A stretch of DNA of 64,000 nucleotides from Perognathus longimembris pacificus (lineage: Eukaryota; Chordata; Mammalia; Rodentia; Heteromyidae), in NCBI RefSeq assembly GCF_023159225.1, contig NC_063188.1, positions 32,113,626-32,177,625 on the forward strand, given 5' to 3'. Positions within the stretch are counted from its first letter, which is position 1; each line of letters starts with the position of its first letter. This document shows positions 22,170 to 34,264 of the stretch, piece after piece. The notes beneath the pieces are model-generated. The model was not told the DNA's origin and made no database searches. It saw only the letters and a list, made by a program, of their open reading frames with translations. Made by a program: the position numbers and the translations under genes.

Positions 22170-22600
22170 ATACTGAATATGGGTATGAAATACAATGGTA
22201 AAACACCTTTAAAGAGTTACCAAACAATTAGGTGAAACAGGTCCTGTCTAGATTGTGGGCACTAGTGGGATGAGGGAGGATGAACAGAAGGGGTAAAGGA
22301 CAGTGATTAAGATCTGAATACTTTATGTATATGTGTGAAAATGGAACAGTGAAACCTAGTGAGATTGGTTTGTGTACGGGGGAGGAGGGGGGAGGGAGAG
22401 TTATCTTGTTGAAGGCGCACTGCACACTATCTACATATGTGCATGTGTCACAATGTACAGTGAATGTTCTGTGTATGATGGTGGCATGTGGGTGGCATTT
22501 AAGGAGAGATGTGGTATGTATGGTGGTAGTATCCCTCGATGAAACAGTACACAAAGTGATCGCCCCAACACACCTCCCTCCAACCTGGTGAAGTGAGCAA
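22170..22600 (+). mobile_element. L1-like 3'UTR fragment
   Basis: 'gtgattaagatctgaatacttta…tgtgtgaaaatggaacagtgaaacc' parallels 36930-37000, which ends in an A-rich tail. Assigned as rodent L1 3'UTR on general resemblance only. Confidence 0.4.
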
Positions 22601-22619
22601 CTTAAGGTCCTCAGAAGGA

Positions 22620-22868
22620 TCCAGGATGTTTTGCTGGATAGAGGTGAAAGTCAAGGGGGAGAAGGATAGAGCAGTAGAGAGGAAAGATGGCCAACTACAG
22701 TAATAATATTTGGCCATATATATTGAGGGGATGGGTAGTGTTAGGAGAGATGGACAGAGTAATGGAAAGATGTGACAGTGATCAACATGTATTCATAAAC
22801 AACTGGCATGTTGCATTGAAACTCCTTTGTACAACTACTTACATACAGTAAATTTTAAAGTTTTTAAA
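22620..22868 (+). mobile_element. L1-like 3'UTR fragment
   Basis: 'gtgatcaacatgtattcataaac…cattgaaactcctttgtacaactactta' is the same 3' tail as in 19193-19470 and 26755-26832. Confidence 0.5.
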
Positions 22869-23194
22869 AAGCAAGCAAATGCTTTAAGCTATAGAAGGTT
22901 TTTCTTTTGTTTTCATATTCCTTCTCATATTCAAGTCAATGTCATCTTTAGAATGGAAAGAAATAGTGCTGAAGTTATCCAGGCCTGAGTCAGACTGTCT
23001 GGAATGTTAGGTATATGCACCTTATTTCCTCCCTCCTCACAACTCTGACGGATGCTCCTCCATACTCTGCCACGGAGATCAACAATCCCACTGTGCCCTG
23101 CATCCTGTTTACTGCTCCAGTCAACAGAACAAGCCCAGATTCACCTGCCATACCTTAATTCAAATTCCTAAGGCTCTATTTGGCTTTTCATACT

Positions 23195-23640
23195 TTCCTT
23201 TTTTTTGGTGGTGGAGACAATACTGGTGTTTGAACTCAAATCACGTGCTAGCTAAGCAGGTACTCTACCACTTGAGTGTGTGTAGAGAAATGTGTTTTTG
23301 TGTTGTTTTCAGATAAAGCTTTTCGTTTTTACCCAGGACCATGATCCTCCTATTTATACTTCCTGAATATGACAATTACAGGCATATGCCACCACACATA
23401 GATCTTATTAGTTGACACAAGATCTTGCATTTTTTTTTTTGCTTAGGCTAGTCTTAAACCATAATCCTGATCACCTGCTGATTAGTTGTGGTTATAGGTG
23501 TGAATCATTCCATATGGCTGCTTGCTTATTTTTTTAGACAGCTTCACACCTATGTAGCCCAGTTAGTCTCAATCTCACTATCTTCCTGCCTCAGCCTCCC
23601 AATTGCTAGAATTACAGGTGTATACCACCATGCCTGGTGC
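23195..23640 (-). mobile_element. B1-like SINE-derived sequence, two antisense units
   Basis: Contains 'gaactcaaatcacgtgctagctaagcagg…ctaccacttgag' and two antisense 7SL-type halves ending 'attacaggcatatgccaccac' and 'attacaggtgtataccaccatgcc'. Confidence 0.65.
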
Positions 23641-23644
23641 CTGT

Positions 23645-24779
23645 GTGGCTCTATATTCTCTGATCGGTCTGCCCCCACTCCAGTCCTTGAAATCTTTCTA
23701 TTTTCTGGAGCCTACTGGCCATCTCTAGCAAGATCTCCTGATCCTCAAACTCTTCTCTGATTATGCCTTTTGCTTTCTTGCTTTAACAGAAAGTTACCTT
23801 GCCCTCTGAGGATACTGCTGTCCCCATAGTCCTCCCCTCAAGGACTCGGTATTTTCCCTGTCATGTCTCCTCATGCTACTTTGCCAGAATGCCACTCTTT
23901 GCTACTTACTGCTGCTTCTAAATGTCAGTCCCCTCTAGAGGATTCTTTCTACTTCCTTGCTAGTCACTCTCCTGATGTGCATTTGAAGTCATGAGGTCAT
24001 ATCACCTACTCTACCTCTTTTGCTCAGTCACCTAGTCTCCCCCAGGAACATCTGCCATAGTCTGCAGACTTGCTTTCTCACCTCCTTATCAACCCTTTCC
24101 AGTAGGCCTCTGTCAAAATCCCCATGTTTCCAATATTTAGCGACAACCTTGCCTCTCACTGCACTGTCTCCCATCTTCCCTGCAAGTCTCATCTCTATCT
24201 TAACATGTTCTTAGTCCCATGGTCATACTTGTGACCATAACCTCCCATAACCCCATTCTCCAGCTACATGATGCCAATCATTCTTTCTCCTATCCTAAGT
24301 CAAGCATTTTCCCAATTTCACCATCTTCTTGGTCTTGATGCCATCTCTGTCTTTCTAGATCCTCAACTCTCTCATGTCACTCCCTCTATGTTCCCCTAGC
24401 CTCCATTTGAAGATTCAGTACTTCCTTTTCTCTACATGCTTCCCTCTCTCACCTGACACCTTCCCATTGTCCTGCTTAATTGCATTCATAGTTAAGCACA
24501 ATTTTTTCCACTACCCTTTTTCCATTCCCCCAAGAAGTGTGACTGGAGAAAACGAAATAAAGTCATGCTGTTAACTCTGTAAACTGAAGAAAGCAAACGT
24601 GGGGGTAGGCTTCATGTTGCTCAATATCTTCCTCCATTTCCAAGGTCCTTCACTTTCTTCTTTCCTCAACAACTACTTCACAATTCCCCACTCTGTTCCC
24701 ACCCCCATCTTCCCTGTTGCACTAGAGGAAAAGAGGAACCATGAGCAGAGACCAAAGACCACCTCTACATGTCCCTCCT
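23645..24779. other. CT-rich intron sequence, possibly very old L2
   Basis: Pyrimidine-rich phrases resemble L2 in style but no landmark is firm enough to call. Confidence 0.35.
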
Positions 24780-25050
24780 TGGCCAATTTTCAAGCCCTGA
24801 CTTTCTTGATTACCAGCAACATTTAATACAATTGATCATTCACTCATCCTTAAAATACATTCTATACTGAACTTCTAGAACACACTGTCTATTCATCTCA
24901 ATATTTCTTATGTATATCAACTCTAAGGGAGGAGCTCAGAACCAATTTGTTGGCTCTCTATTGTGTTCACTAGGTAATCATATCCATGTTCTTGGTTCAT
25001 TACCATATATACACTGATGACTCCCAAATAAATGTCTCCAGGCTAGAGTG
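24780..25050 (+). mobile_element. L2 LINE fragment
   Basis: 'cagcaacatttaatacaattgatcattcactc', then 'catatatacactgatgactcccaaataaatgtctccaggc' are clear L2 ORF landmarks. The CT-rich sequence 23645-24780 may be older, unrecognisable L2. Confidence 0.7.
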
Positions 25051-25054
25051 AGTC

Positions 25055-25275
25055 TGTTGAGAGTGAAATTGTGGCTTCATTGTTGATGTGTAATGCAACT
25101 ATGGGCAAAGTACTTGATCTTGCTGCCACTCATTACTTGTGAAATGTGAATGATGATATTCTGCCTCAGACAGGTGATACTCTACATCATCAGCTTGTGA
25201 TAAAATTAGCTGAAGTAATGTATGTGAACTTCTTGGCCCAGTAATGACATACAATATGTATTCAATAAATGTTCC
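25055..25275 (+). mobile_element. MIR SINE
   Basis: 'aactatgggcaaagtacttgatctt…tgtgaaatgtgaatgatgat' through 'gtattcaataaatgttcc' follows the MIR consensus over its full length. Confidence 0.8.
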
Positions 25276-25279
25276 TCTT

Positions 25280-26365
25280 TTATAGTCATTATCCTCTGCT
25301 TCACTACCGGTCCTGCCAAGAATAAATAAAACGACTTTCAATCCCAGCCTACATAGTTAATACAGGAAAGCTGGAGTGGAAAGTTGGCATTTACCAAGTC
25401 TCTAGCATCAAATGCTACTGATAATCAAGAATGGCTCACTGGAATTAATAGCTGCATGCCACATGCCAGAACATTTAGTAGATGATCTGCAGAGTTCCTG
25501 ATCTCCTGATTCAAACCATTCTTATTGCCCATTTTGAAGCCACAGTTTCTCACTGGAAGATTTGATTTCTCAAAAGAATATCAATATTGTTCACCAATGA
25601 CATTCCTATTCTGTCTACTTATCAACAAGAAACACTGAAGGATGGCTGGGGGCCAGGTAATGTGCCTGGCTCTTGCTATTTGGCAATACTATATGTTAAT
25701 GTGATATGATAATACTATATGGTAATGATGAACACCTCTGTGGGGCCTCTGTTCAATAGTCTATAGTCTAGTTTGGGAGTCTAGCACAAAGAAGGTAACA
25801 GATATACCAGAAGATAACAGGGGGTCCTGTGAGTTCAAAACTGATTTGGTTTGGTTTTGCTTTTAAAGAGAGGAAAGGCATGTATATGAACAGGATGGAG
25901 TTCTTGTAGATAGGGGATAGAATGGAGTCAGAGAGCCCAGTTAGGGACTGGTGCCAGAATGTTTGAAGTCAAGCTCAAGGTCCAGGCAATGAGAAAAGAG
26001 GGGATGGGCCACACTGGGGAACAGGTAAGGAAGGTGGATTATAAGGAGCAATGAACACACTGGATCAGGATTCATATAGAAACAGGAAAAGATGATATTG
26101 AGGCTGATAGCTTTGGTGGCTACAAGAATGCTGGGCCTGTTCCCTAAATTAGGATCTAAAATGAATGGTACAGATTGGAGAAGGTAGAATCTAAGAAAAG
26201 ATGCTGAATTTGGGGTGCCAGTTTGACACCCCAATGGCTTTTGATGCTCAGTGGAAATGTGAGCCTGGACTAAAAGAGCTGGAGATGAAAAAACAAGCAA
26301 GTAAGGTAAATGATACAATGCATGACTATGCTACAAAACAGACATATCTCAATTCCTATTAGAAA
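25280..26365. other. Unique TMEM164 intron sequence
   Basis: The 125-residue minus-strand frame at 25941-26318 lacks domains and splice sites. Confidence 0.4.
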
Positions 26366-26367
26366 AC

Positions 26368-26692
26368 TCAAATATAGCCAGCCATGATGGATCAAGCCTG
26401 TAAGCCTAGATACTCAGAAAACTGAGATCGGGAGGATTGTAGCGCAAGACTAGAAAAAGTAAAACGTTTGGGAGAACCCCCATCTCAACCAATTGATAAA
26501 TATAGTGGCATTTACCTATTAAATCAGCTATGCCTGTAATCCTAGCAACTTAGGAGGGTAAGATCTGAGGATCGTGGTTCAAAGCCAGCTCGTCAGAAAA
26601 AGCCAGAATTGGCACTGTGGTTCAAGTGGTAGAGTGCCTTGAGCAAAAAGCCCAAGCCCTGAGTTCAAGCTCCAGGACTGGCAAAAAGATAA
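26368..26692 (+). mobile_element. B1-like unit plus B1-like/Geo SINE
   Basis: Two 7SL-type left halves in tandem ('gccagccatgatggatcaagcc' and 'atgcctgtaatcctagcaactta'); the second continues into a Geo half ending 'gagttcaagctccaggactgg'. Confidence 0.75.
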
Positions 26693-26754
26693 ATCAATCA
26701 ATCAACTGTGCAGGAGATGGTAATTGTACTCCTTGGGCAGAATGCAAGATCCTG

Positions 26755-26832
26755 CATTGTGTTCATAAACTGACATGTTACATTGAAACCCATTTGTACG
26801 ACTACTTAAAGATAATAGAAATAAAACAAACT
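26755..26832 (+). mobile_element. L1-like 3' tail
   Basis: 'cataaactgacatgttacattgaaacccatttgtacgactacttaaagataat' matches the tail at 22620-22868. Confidence 0.5.
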
Positions 26833-26989
26833 CCGGGAAATGGAAACATGGGTGCTTTTGTTGTTAATGTTGGTGGTGGGGCTGTCTGCTTTTACTTTTG
26901 TTTTTTTTTTCTTCTTGGGGAGTAAAGGGGATGGCACAGAAAGGCAGGTTGGGAAGGTGAACAAATGCAATCATGCTTTTTAGCATATA

Positions 26990-27180
26990 CTATGTGGAAA
27001 ATGACCTATGTAACTTGTGGGCAGGGATGGGAGGAGGAAATGCAGGAAAGTAAAGGAAGGGATGATATTGTCCAACAATAAGAAATGTACTCATTACCTA
27101 ACATGAAATGGTAGATCCACTGTACAGCACCTTAATAATAACAATAAACTTATTTTTACAAATTAAAATTAAAAAATTAT
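26990..27180 (+). mobile_element. L1 3' end fragment
   Basis: G-rich stretch, 'aagaaatgtactcattacc' and 'gtacagcaccttaataataacaataaac' parallel the L1 3' end at 59100-59220. Confidence 0.5.
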
Positions 27181-27234
27181 AATAGAAATGATTTTGGAAA
27201 ACATAAGCAACGACCTCTCAAAAATAGCCAGGGT

Positions 27235-27530
27235 GGGCTGGGAATGTGGCTTAGCGGTAGAGTGCTTGCCTAGCATGCATGAAGCCCTAGGTTCGATTCC
27301 TCAGCACCACATACACAGGAAAAGCCAGAAGTAGCTCTGTGGCTTAAGAGGTAGAGTGCTAGCCTTGAGCAAAAATAAGCCAGGGAAGGTTCTCAGGCCG
27401 GGTCCAAGCCCTAGGACTGGCAAAAAAAAAGCCAGGGCAAAAATTGCTCGAAGTGTGGCTCAAAAGGTAGAGTACATGTCCAGCAAGTGTGAACCTCTCT
27501 GTTCAATTCAAATTAATAAACCATTTCCAT
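27235..27530 (+). mobile_element. IDL-Geo SINE plus adjoining Geo/ID-like remnant
   Basis: The IDL-Geo copy is 27235-27430. A further tRNA-like segment ('gtgtggctcaaaaggtagagtac…ctgttcaattc') follows to about 27515. Confidence 0.88.
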
Positions 27531-27649
27531 ATAGTTAGTGATTATAGTCACATAATAACATGAAATATTTTGTAGAGTTGTTAATAAAGTGGTCCATATT
27601 TTGTGGTTGTCTGTTTCCTCTTGTTAGAAGGGGGAATTTTCATACTGAA

Positions 27650-27985
27650 TTCTTTTTATTTTGAGTGGTACTATAATTTGAATTCAGGGCCTTGCCCATG
27701 GGGTAAACAGCCACTCTAACACTTGAGTACATTTTGCTTTATTTTGCAAGTAGGGTCTTGCTCTTGCCAAGGCCACATGGCCTATATTTTCTGACATATA
27801 CTTTTGGCATTGTTGGGATGATAGGTACATGTCACTATTCCCAGCTTTTAATTGGTTGATGGGGGGGGGGGCATGTTCTCATGAACATTTTGCTTGAACT
27901 ATACTCAAACTTCAATCTTCCCAGTCTCTGCCTCCTAAGTAGCTAGGGTGATAGGTCTGAGCCACTGTGCTTGGTATATTTTGCG
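27650..27985 (-). mobile_element. Antisense B1-like SINE-derived sequence
   Basis: Two antisense units separated by a G-run at about 27861: 'gttgggatgataggtacatgtcactattcccagc' and 'tctctgcctcctaagtagctagggtgataggtctgagccactg'. Confidence 0.6.
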
Positions 27986-28107
27986 TACTTATATTACAGG
28001 AATTTTTAACCAAGACATGCATCTAGCTAGTAATTAAAATTAATGTTAAGTTTTCCCACTTTTCACACGCTCCACATAGTATCTGAGCATATTAAAACAA
28101 CATGTCA

Positions 28108-28190
28108 GAACTTGGGGATGTATTCCAGTGGTAGTGCATTTGCCTGGTATGCACAAGGCCCCAGGGCTGTAATCCCCAACACTGCAAAAA
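28108..28190 (+). mobile_element. ID-type SINE monomer
   Basis: 'cttggggatgtattccagtggtagtgcatttgcctggtatgc' then a degraded box B. No Geo half. Confidence 0.65.
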
Positions 28191-28299
28191 CATGTAAGGA
28201 AGGTTTCTTAGCCTTCACTCTCAAATATCATAATGTTCTTTAAGTAACCCAATGTAAAATACAGTACCTATTACAAAAGCTATAGCAATCGCATACATT

Positions 28300-28485
28300 C
28301 AATAGCCATATACTATGAGCCAGGCCCCGTTCTAATTGCTTTACAGCTATTAACTTTTCTTCTCTTTATAGCACCCTATGAGGTAGCTCCTATTGTTTTG
28401 ACCAGACTGACTTCCCAAGTAGCAGAGACTAGCTGACCAGCTCCTCTTGCTCTTTTCAAATTAAGAAATTGAGGCACAGAGATGT
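28300..28485 (+). mobile_element. MIR SINE with internal insertion
   Basis: 'tactatgagccaggccccgttctaattgctttacagctatta', 'caccctatgaggtag' and, after an interruption, 'aagaaattgaggcacagagatg'. Confidence 0.75.
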
Positions 28486-28489
28486 TATT

Positions 28490-28745
28490 AATTTTTTGTA
28501 ATAGAAAAATACTGGAAATAACCGATGCCTATCCAAAGGGAGAGACACTGTGGTGTACTTACATGGCAGAATATTACACCATCATGAAACTATAACTATA
28601 GTTATATGTACTAGAAAGCAAAAGAGAACCATATTAATACAATGTTGCATAAAACAAGTACTAGAAAATAACACACAAACAGTATGCAACCTTTGTGTAA
28701 AGGCCAACAAACATCTAAAATGAAATAGCTTATTTAAAAGTCTAT
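28490..28745 (+). mobile_element. Old L1 3' fragment
   Basis: 'aatactggaaataaccgatgcctatcc', 'tggcagaatattacaccatcatg' and 'cataaaacaagtactag' follow the end of L1 ORF2 of an old L1M-type element. Confidence 0.65.
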
Positions 28746-28936
28746 AATATGGCCTAGTGGTATAGTGCTTGCCTTGCATACATGAAGGTCTGGGTTTGAT
28801 TCCTCAGTATCACATAAACAGAAAAATCCAGAAGTGGCACTGTGGCTCAAGTGGTAGAGTGCTATCCTTGAGCAAAAAGAAGCCAGGAACAGTGCTCAGG
28901 CCCTGATTTCAAGCCCCAGGACTGGCAAAAAAAAAG
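28746..28936 (+). mobile_element. IDL-Geo dimeric SINE
   Basis: Begins 'atatggcctagtggtatagtgcttgcc', slightly 5'-truncated, and is complete through the Geo half and A-tail. Confidence 0.92.
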
Positions 28937-28946
28937 TCTATATCAA

Positions 28947-29138
28947 AGCTGGGCACCCATGGCTCACACCTGTAATCCTAGCACTTAAGAGGGTGTGAGA
29001 CATTTATCTCCAATTAACCACTCAAAAACTGGAAGTGGCGCTATGACTCAAGTGGTAGAGCACTAGCCTTGAGCAAAAAGGGGCTCAGGAAGAGTGCCAA
29101 GACCCTGAGTTCAAGTCCCACAACCAATTAAAAAAAAC
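28947..29138 (+). mobile_element. B1-like/Geo composite SINE with internal deletion
   Basis: The left half is shortened after 'taatcctagcacttaagaggg'; the linker 'ctccaattaaccactc' and Geo half are intact. Confidence 0.85.
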
Positions 29139-29209
29139 CTTCTATAACTCTCTATCTACACAGTCATACCTATAGAGAGAGAGTTGTGCCTGAAAAATAA
29201 AATTTTACT

Positions 29210-29225
29210 TTTTTTTTTTTTTTTG
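29210..29225 (+). repeat. Poly(T) run
   Basis: A run of 15-16 T with no recognisable SINE attached. Confidence 0.8.
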
Positions 29226-29229
29226 CTAA

Positions 29230-30900
29230 AAGCAAAATTCAGTCTACTGGTAATCTCTGGACAGGTAAGGAAGTAGCACTGGGGGTAGTAATATGAAATT
29301 ACTGGCAATGTCCTGAATGAACACTTAAACCAAATTAAAGGAATGTATGGTGCCCAATGGTGAAATCAAGGATACTACACACTATTCTATGTACACGTAC
29401 CCAAGGTACAATTAAAAAGAAAGCAGGCTGGATGCTCAATGAAATAATTTGTCCTTGGTCTCAAGGCTTATTAACCAGCTGAGGCAGGACTTAAAGCTAA
29501 GGAGTGGGAACCCAGAACCCAGGATCTTACTCAATGTGGTCTACCCATGGCTGCCTGCTGTTGTACTGAGTCTCTTCTGAAATCTGAAGCTTTAATCCTA
29601 CCCACCTACCATGATACAAGCACTTCCCCACCATGAAAGCTGATACAGAGACCTAAAGTTGCTCAATCTACCCTCGGCACTTTTTCAAAGGGAACCACAG
29701 GTTGAATATGATGAAGGAGAGTGTTGGAGTATATAAGAAGGTACTTCAGGATTTTGAAATTCAGCTCGAAAATTATTTGACTTTTTACACAAGGAAGCAA
29801 AGTCAATATTTGTCAACTCTTGTCACAGAACTCAAAGGAAAGGCTAATGATAGAGGCTGTTCAGAAGCTCCCAGGGGAACCAGGACAGCTGCAAAACAAA
29901 AGTCCATGGTGCGTATGTGTGTGCGTTCACGCACACATGTGCCAGCCTCCGTGCATATGCATGTCATACACCTGAGCCAGCAGATGGACTTGCCTCTGCA
30001 GACTGACCTGCCCCAGCCTGGCCTTGCTGCTTAGAAGTGCTCAAACAGGGACTTTTCTGCCACTGACAGGAGCAGGGCATTGCTCTTCTCTTTTCTTTGC
30101 CTCACATTATGGGTTATACATTTACCATGGCAATTTAAGCCACATGGAACAAGAAAGTATGAGAGCAAAGGTATAATATTCCCAGTTCCTGCCAGCCCAG
30201 GCAGTCTATGACCCACCCCTTCACATCTTAATGCCTTCAAAGGACTTGAGCATAGAAAGGCCAATCTCAAACCAGCATGATGGCGAAAATAAGAAGTAAA
30301 GTCTTTGAGATTTGGCACTCAGCCCAGTGGACACAGTTCAAGGGCACTCAAGTTATTCCCCATCCCACAGTCTGCCAAGAAAGGGCTCTGGCTAATCTAC
30401 ACCCTGGGGGCCACTGTTTTATAACAGCCAGTGGGCCAGGCAATCATTGTGGGGCACCCCCCCACACACACATACATGATGCCCTGCTACCTCCAGAGTC
30501 TCCCCGCAACTAGCCTCATGGTCTGGAGCTACCTTCAGGAGGCTTAGTGTGAAGGCAAACAGCCCATAGCCCCTTGAATCCAGCAGAGATGGATGCTAAC
30601 TTGAACACCTCCTGGCCTGAGTACACTGTTTACTTCTTTACTTCTTTTCTTTTGTTGTTTTCCATTTAACGTTTATATTCTCTCTCAGGCTCTAAGCTTT
30701 CTCTCAGCTTCTCTCTGAGCATTGATAAACTTCAGCCAGCAGCAGTTCTCAGCTGACCCATTCCAGGAAAAATATTGTCTTAATTTATATCAGATATACC
30801 AGAGAAAGAATCTTTTTTGGCCCTTTGGGCCTAGCACTTTACATTTTAACAAAGCCCCCTGAGGGTACTTGGATGCAGGAATATTAGGTATGAAAGAAAT
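29230..30900. other. Unique TMEM164 intron sequence
   Basis: The 110-residue frame at 29702-30034 has no recognised domain, and the sequence after it is unremarkable. Confidence 0.4.
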
Positions 30901-30904
30901 ACCA

Positions 30905-31138
30905 CAGCCTGGTACTGGTGGTTCACACCTGCAATCCTAATTATTCAGAAGGCTTAGGCCTTAGGATCAGGGTTTGAAGCCAACCTGGGCAGGAAAGTCT
31001 GTGAGACTTTTATCTCCAATCAACCACCAAAAATCAGGAAGCAGAACTGTGGCTCAAGTGATAAGAGAGCTAGCCTTGAGCAAAAAACTCAAGGGCAGGA
31101 GGGCCAGAATTCAAGCCCCAGGACTGGCACAGAAAAAT
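30905..31138 (+). mobile_element. B1-like/Geo composite SINE
   Basis: 'gcctggtactggtggttcacacctgcaatcc', linker 'ctccaatcaaccacc', and Geo half ending 'aagccccaggactggc'. Confidence 0.9.
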
Positions 31139-31659
31139 GGAAAAATTCTAATCAAACTCTAAATAAAAGTGGGAAACCAAAGAAATTATTGGGTACTACA
31201 TCATATAGTTTGTACGAAAAGTAGATTTGTGATTTGCTAAGTCAGATAAATGTGAACTTTGATGTATGTATGTATGTATGTACATATGTACGCATACATG
31301 CATACTTATATGGCCTACTGGGGCACTGGAAAAAGAAGTTAAAGCTCAAATAGAGTCTAAAGAAGGTAACTTTCATAAAACTTCACCTCAGTATAAGGGT
31401 ATACTAGATACAAATCCCTCCTCCCCTAGAGTAGTAAGACAATCCAATCTCAGATCTTGACATTGAGTTAGGGAAATGGGAGGATCCTAGATATCTTGAC
31501 TAAAATCTTGGAACCACAAATCAGCCCTCATGTGGCTTGGGTAATCTAAAATATCTTACACTAAGAATTTCATTTGGCATGTCTCCAAAATGTCAGCCCT
31601 CAAATACAGGTACCTAAGACTCAAGATTTAATTCCTATGAATAAAATCCCAAGGAAACA

Positions 31660-32110
31660 GGCATAGGCAGCTAATGCCTGCAGTTTTAGCTACTCAGGAG
31701 GTTGTGATCTAGAGGACTGCAGTTGCCAGCCAGACTGAGCCGAAAAAATCCAAGAGATTCTATCTCCAATCAATCAGCAAACAGCAGGGCTCCTGGAGTC
31801 CAGGTGCTGGTGGCTCATTCCTGTAATCAATCCTAGCTACTCAGGAGGCTGAGCTCTGAGGATCGAGGTTCAAAGCCAGTCCAAGCAGGAAAGTCATGAG
31901 ACTCTATTAAAGTCCATGAGACTCTTATGTCTAATAAACTACTCAGAAAAGGCCAGAAGTGGCACTGTGGCTCAAGTGGTAGCATGCTAGCCTTCCAGCA
32001 AAGAAAAAAAAGATAAGCTGGAGACATAGGCTCAAGTGGTAGAAAATCCACAAACAAGCAAGTTGAAAAACTATGCGACCCTGAGTTCAAACCCTAGTAC
32101 TGCCAAAGAA
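31660..32110 (+). mobile_element. Two adjacent B1-like/Geo SINEs
   Basis: One left half at 31660-31785 ends at 'ctccaatcaatcagc'. A second copy starts 'ccaggtgctggtggctcattcc' at 31800 and runs through two Geo-like stretches to 'aaccctagtactgcc'. Confidence 0.8.
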
Positions 32111-32154
32111 AAAGAACAACGGAGGAGCTGGACATGGTGGCAACATGCCTAGAA

Positions 32155-32372
32155 CACAACAGACAAAGAACAAAAAGACAAACCATTCAAAAAGCTACAC
32201 TTAGAAACCATTTGGTGTAAACCAACTGCACAACTCCTGGGGGGAGAGGGGTAGGGGGAGGAGAAAATGAGGGAGGAGGTAACAAGTAGAACAAGAAATA
32301 TACACACTGCCCTTCATATGAACCTGTAACCCCTCTGTATCACACTCTGACAATAAAGAAAAGAAAAGAAAA
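32155..32372 (+). mobile_element. L1 3' end, 5'-truncated
   Basis: 'aaccatttggtgtaaaccaactg', a G-rich stretch and 'ctgtaacccctctgtatcac' are the same 3'UTR as the antisense copy at 56257-56836; it ends in AAAAG repeats. Confidence 0.75.
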
Positions 32373-32574
32373 GAAATGAAAGAGGGAGACATCTCCCAAA
32401 CAAAGAACAACCAAGAGTCCCAGCAGACCATCACTAAAGAGAATGCTAGAGAATGTATTTCCAGAAAGCAGAAAGTAATGCCAGCAAAAGGTCTGAAATG
32501 AAATTATTAAAAACCAAGTATATTATTTTTTGTTACTATAATGAAATATTTAAAATAGGCTGTCTTTTGGGGGG

Positions 32575-32820
32575 TGAGGGTGGGGTATGGTATTTGTCAG
32601 TTGTGAGGCTTGAACCTGGTGCCTGGGTGCTCTTCCCTGAGTTCTTTTGCTCAAAGCTAATGCTTTGATCCACAGCACCACTTATAGTTTTCTAGTGGTT
32701 AACTGAAGATAAGTCTCACTGGACTTTGCTGCCCCAGCAGGCTTTGAGCCATGATCCTTCAGATCTCAGCCTCTGGAGTAACTAGGATTACAGGTGTAAG
32801 CCATCAGCGCCTGGCCTCCA
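32575..32820 (-). mobile_element. B1-like/Geo composite SINE
   Basis: Antisense Geo half ('gcttgaacctggtgcctggg…'), then 'gttaactgaagataagtctcac' and the B1-like half ending 'gtgtaagccatcagcgcctggcc'. Confidence 0.85.
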
Positions 32821-33113
32821 TCTTGGTTTTATAAACCAGTGATAATCAATCACAGTAGCTCCATGGTAAGGAAGTTAATATTAATCATTTTCCAAAGGCT
32901 CATCTCTAAATGCATAGAATAAATTTGTGCCTTACTACCTTGCAATGAGGAGTAAATTCAACCAAGATTTCTCCACCCTTCTGTCAGCCCTGTCTGACAG
33001 AAAGCAGGGGGGCTTTCAAAATCAGACCATATTAATAAAATAAAGTGACACATATTTAGGTAGACCCAAGTAAACATTGGATGAAGTGTTATTTTAATTG
33101 AAAAACTTAAACA

Positions 33114-33308
33114 AGGCTGGGAATATGGCCTAGTGGTAGAGTGCTTGCCTCGTATACATGAAGCCCTGGGTTCAATTCCTCAGCACCATGTATATAGAAA
33201 AAGCCAGAAGTGGCTGTATCAAGTGGTAGAGTGCTAGCCTTGAGCAAAAAGAAGCCAGATACAGTGCTCAGGTCCTGAGTTCAAGCCCCAAGGCTGGCAA
33301 AAAAACAC
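33114..33308 (+). mobile_element. IDL-Geo dimeric SINE
   Basis: Complete copy with 'gaatatggcctagtggtagagtgc' and 'gttcaagccccaaggctggc', with a small deletion in the Geo box A region. Confidence 0.92.
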
Positions 33309-33439
33309 AAAACTAAAACAATGAAATTGTATGACAAAACATACACAGTTGGGGGTAAATTCAGTGTTATAGTGTCCACAAATAAGAGTGACTTATACCC
33401 CACCTAGGACAATATATTTTACTTCCCTGGAGATATATC

Positions 33440-33555
33440 ACAGTGAAATAAGATATATGGCAACCTCAAAACTTATGTAGAAATGTTCATAGCTGTATTA
33501 CTTACAATAGCCTAAAAGTAGGGAAAAAAATGTCCATCTACTGATGAGATACACA
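33440..33555 (+). mobile_element. Old L1 ORF2 fragment
   Basis: 'gaaatgttcatagctgtattacttacaatagcctaaaagtaggg' followed by 'tgtccatctactgatgaga' is the conserved end of L1 ORF2. Confidence 0.65.
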
Positions 33556-33732
33556 CTTGTACTAGCATGTTCTAGTTGTTGGAATTGGGTGGGAAAACTG
33601 TCTCCTACACAGGGAAATGAGCTCCTCTATTCTGGATGGAAAGTGGGAATCCTAGCTTTCTCTCTCTCCTTAACTCACTCTTCTTGCTCTCCTCTGCTAG
33701 CAGTGTGTGGCAAAGCAAAATTAAACATATAT

Positions 33733-33960
33733 GGTACCAGGACTCAGTGGCTCACTCCTGTCATCCTAGTTATTCAGAAGACTGAGATATGAAGACTGCA
33801 GTTCAAAGCCAGTCCAAGCAAGAAACTCCATGAGTCTTTTATCTGCAATTAAGCTTCAAAAAAGCCAGAAGTGGAGCTGTGGCTCAGGTGGTAGAGAACT
33901 AGCCTTGAACAAACAGATACCTGATCTCAAACCCCAGGACCACTATACACACAAAAAAAA
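33733..33960 (+). mobile_element. B1-like/Geo composite SINE
   Basis: 'ggtaccaggactcagtggctcactcc' left half and 'gagctgtggctcaggtggtagag' Geo half, then an A-run. Confidence 0.85.
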
Positions 33961-33989
33961 ATATCTACAAGGGTCAAAAACAACCAAAC

Positions 33990-34208
33990 TAGCCAGGCAC
34001 TGTTAACCCACGCCTCTAATCCTAGCTACTTAGGCTGAGATATGAGGATTGAGGTTCAAAGTCAGCTCTGGCAGGAAAGTCTGTGAGACTCTTAACTCCA
34101 ATTAACCACCAGAAAACCAGAAGTGGTGCTGTGGCTCAAGTGGTAGAGCCCTAGCCTTGAGCTAAAGGCTCAGGCCCAGTTCAAGCCACATGACTGACCA
34201 AAAAAAAA
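33990..34208 (+). mobile_element. B1-like/Geo composite SINE
   Basis: 'agccaggcactgttaaccc…taatcctagctactta', linker 'ctccaattaaccacc' and Geo half 'gtggctcaagtggtagagcc'. Confidence 0.9.
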
Positions 34209-34264
34209 ACAAACTAGAAATGATTAGTCTTATCTACTCCATTAAAAATAATAATAATTCCTTT

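Noticed and set aside
25941..26318. 125-residue minus-strand frame
   Set aside because: No recognisable protein features, and start context and flanks are ordinary intron.
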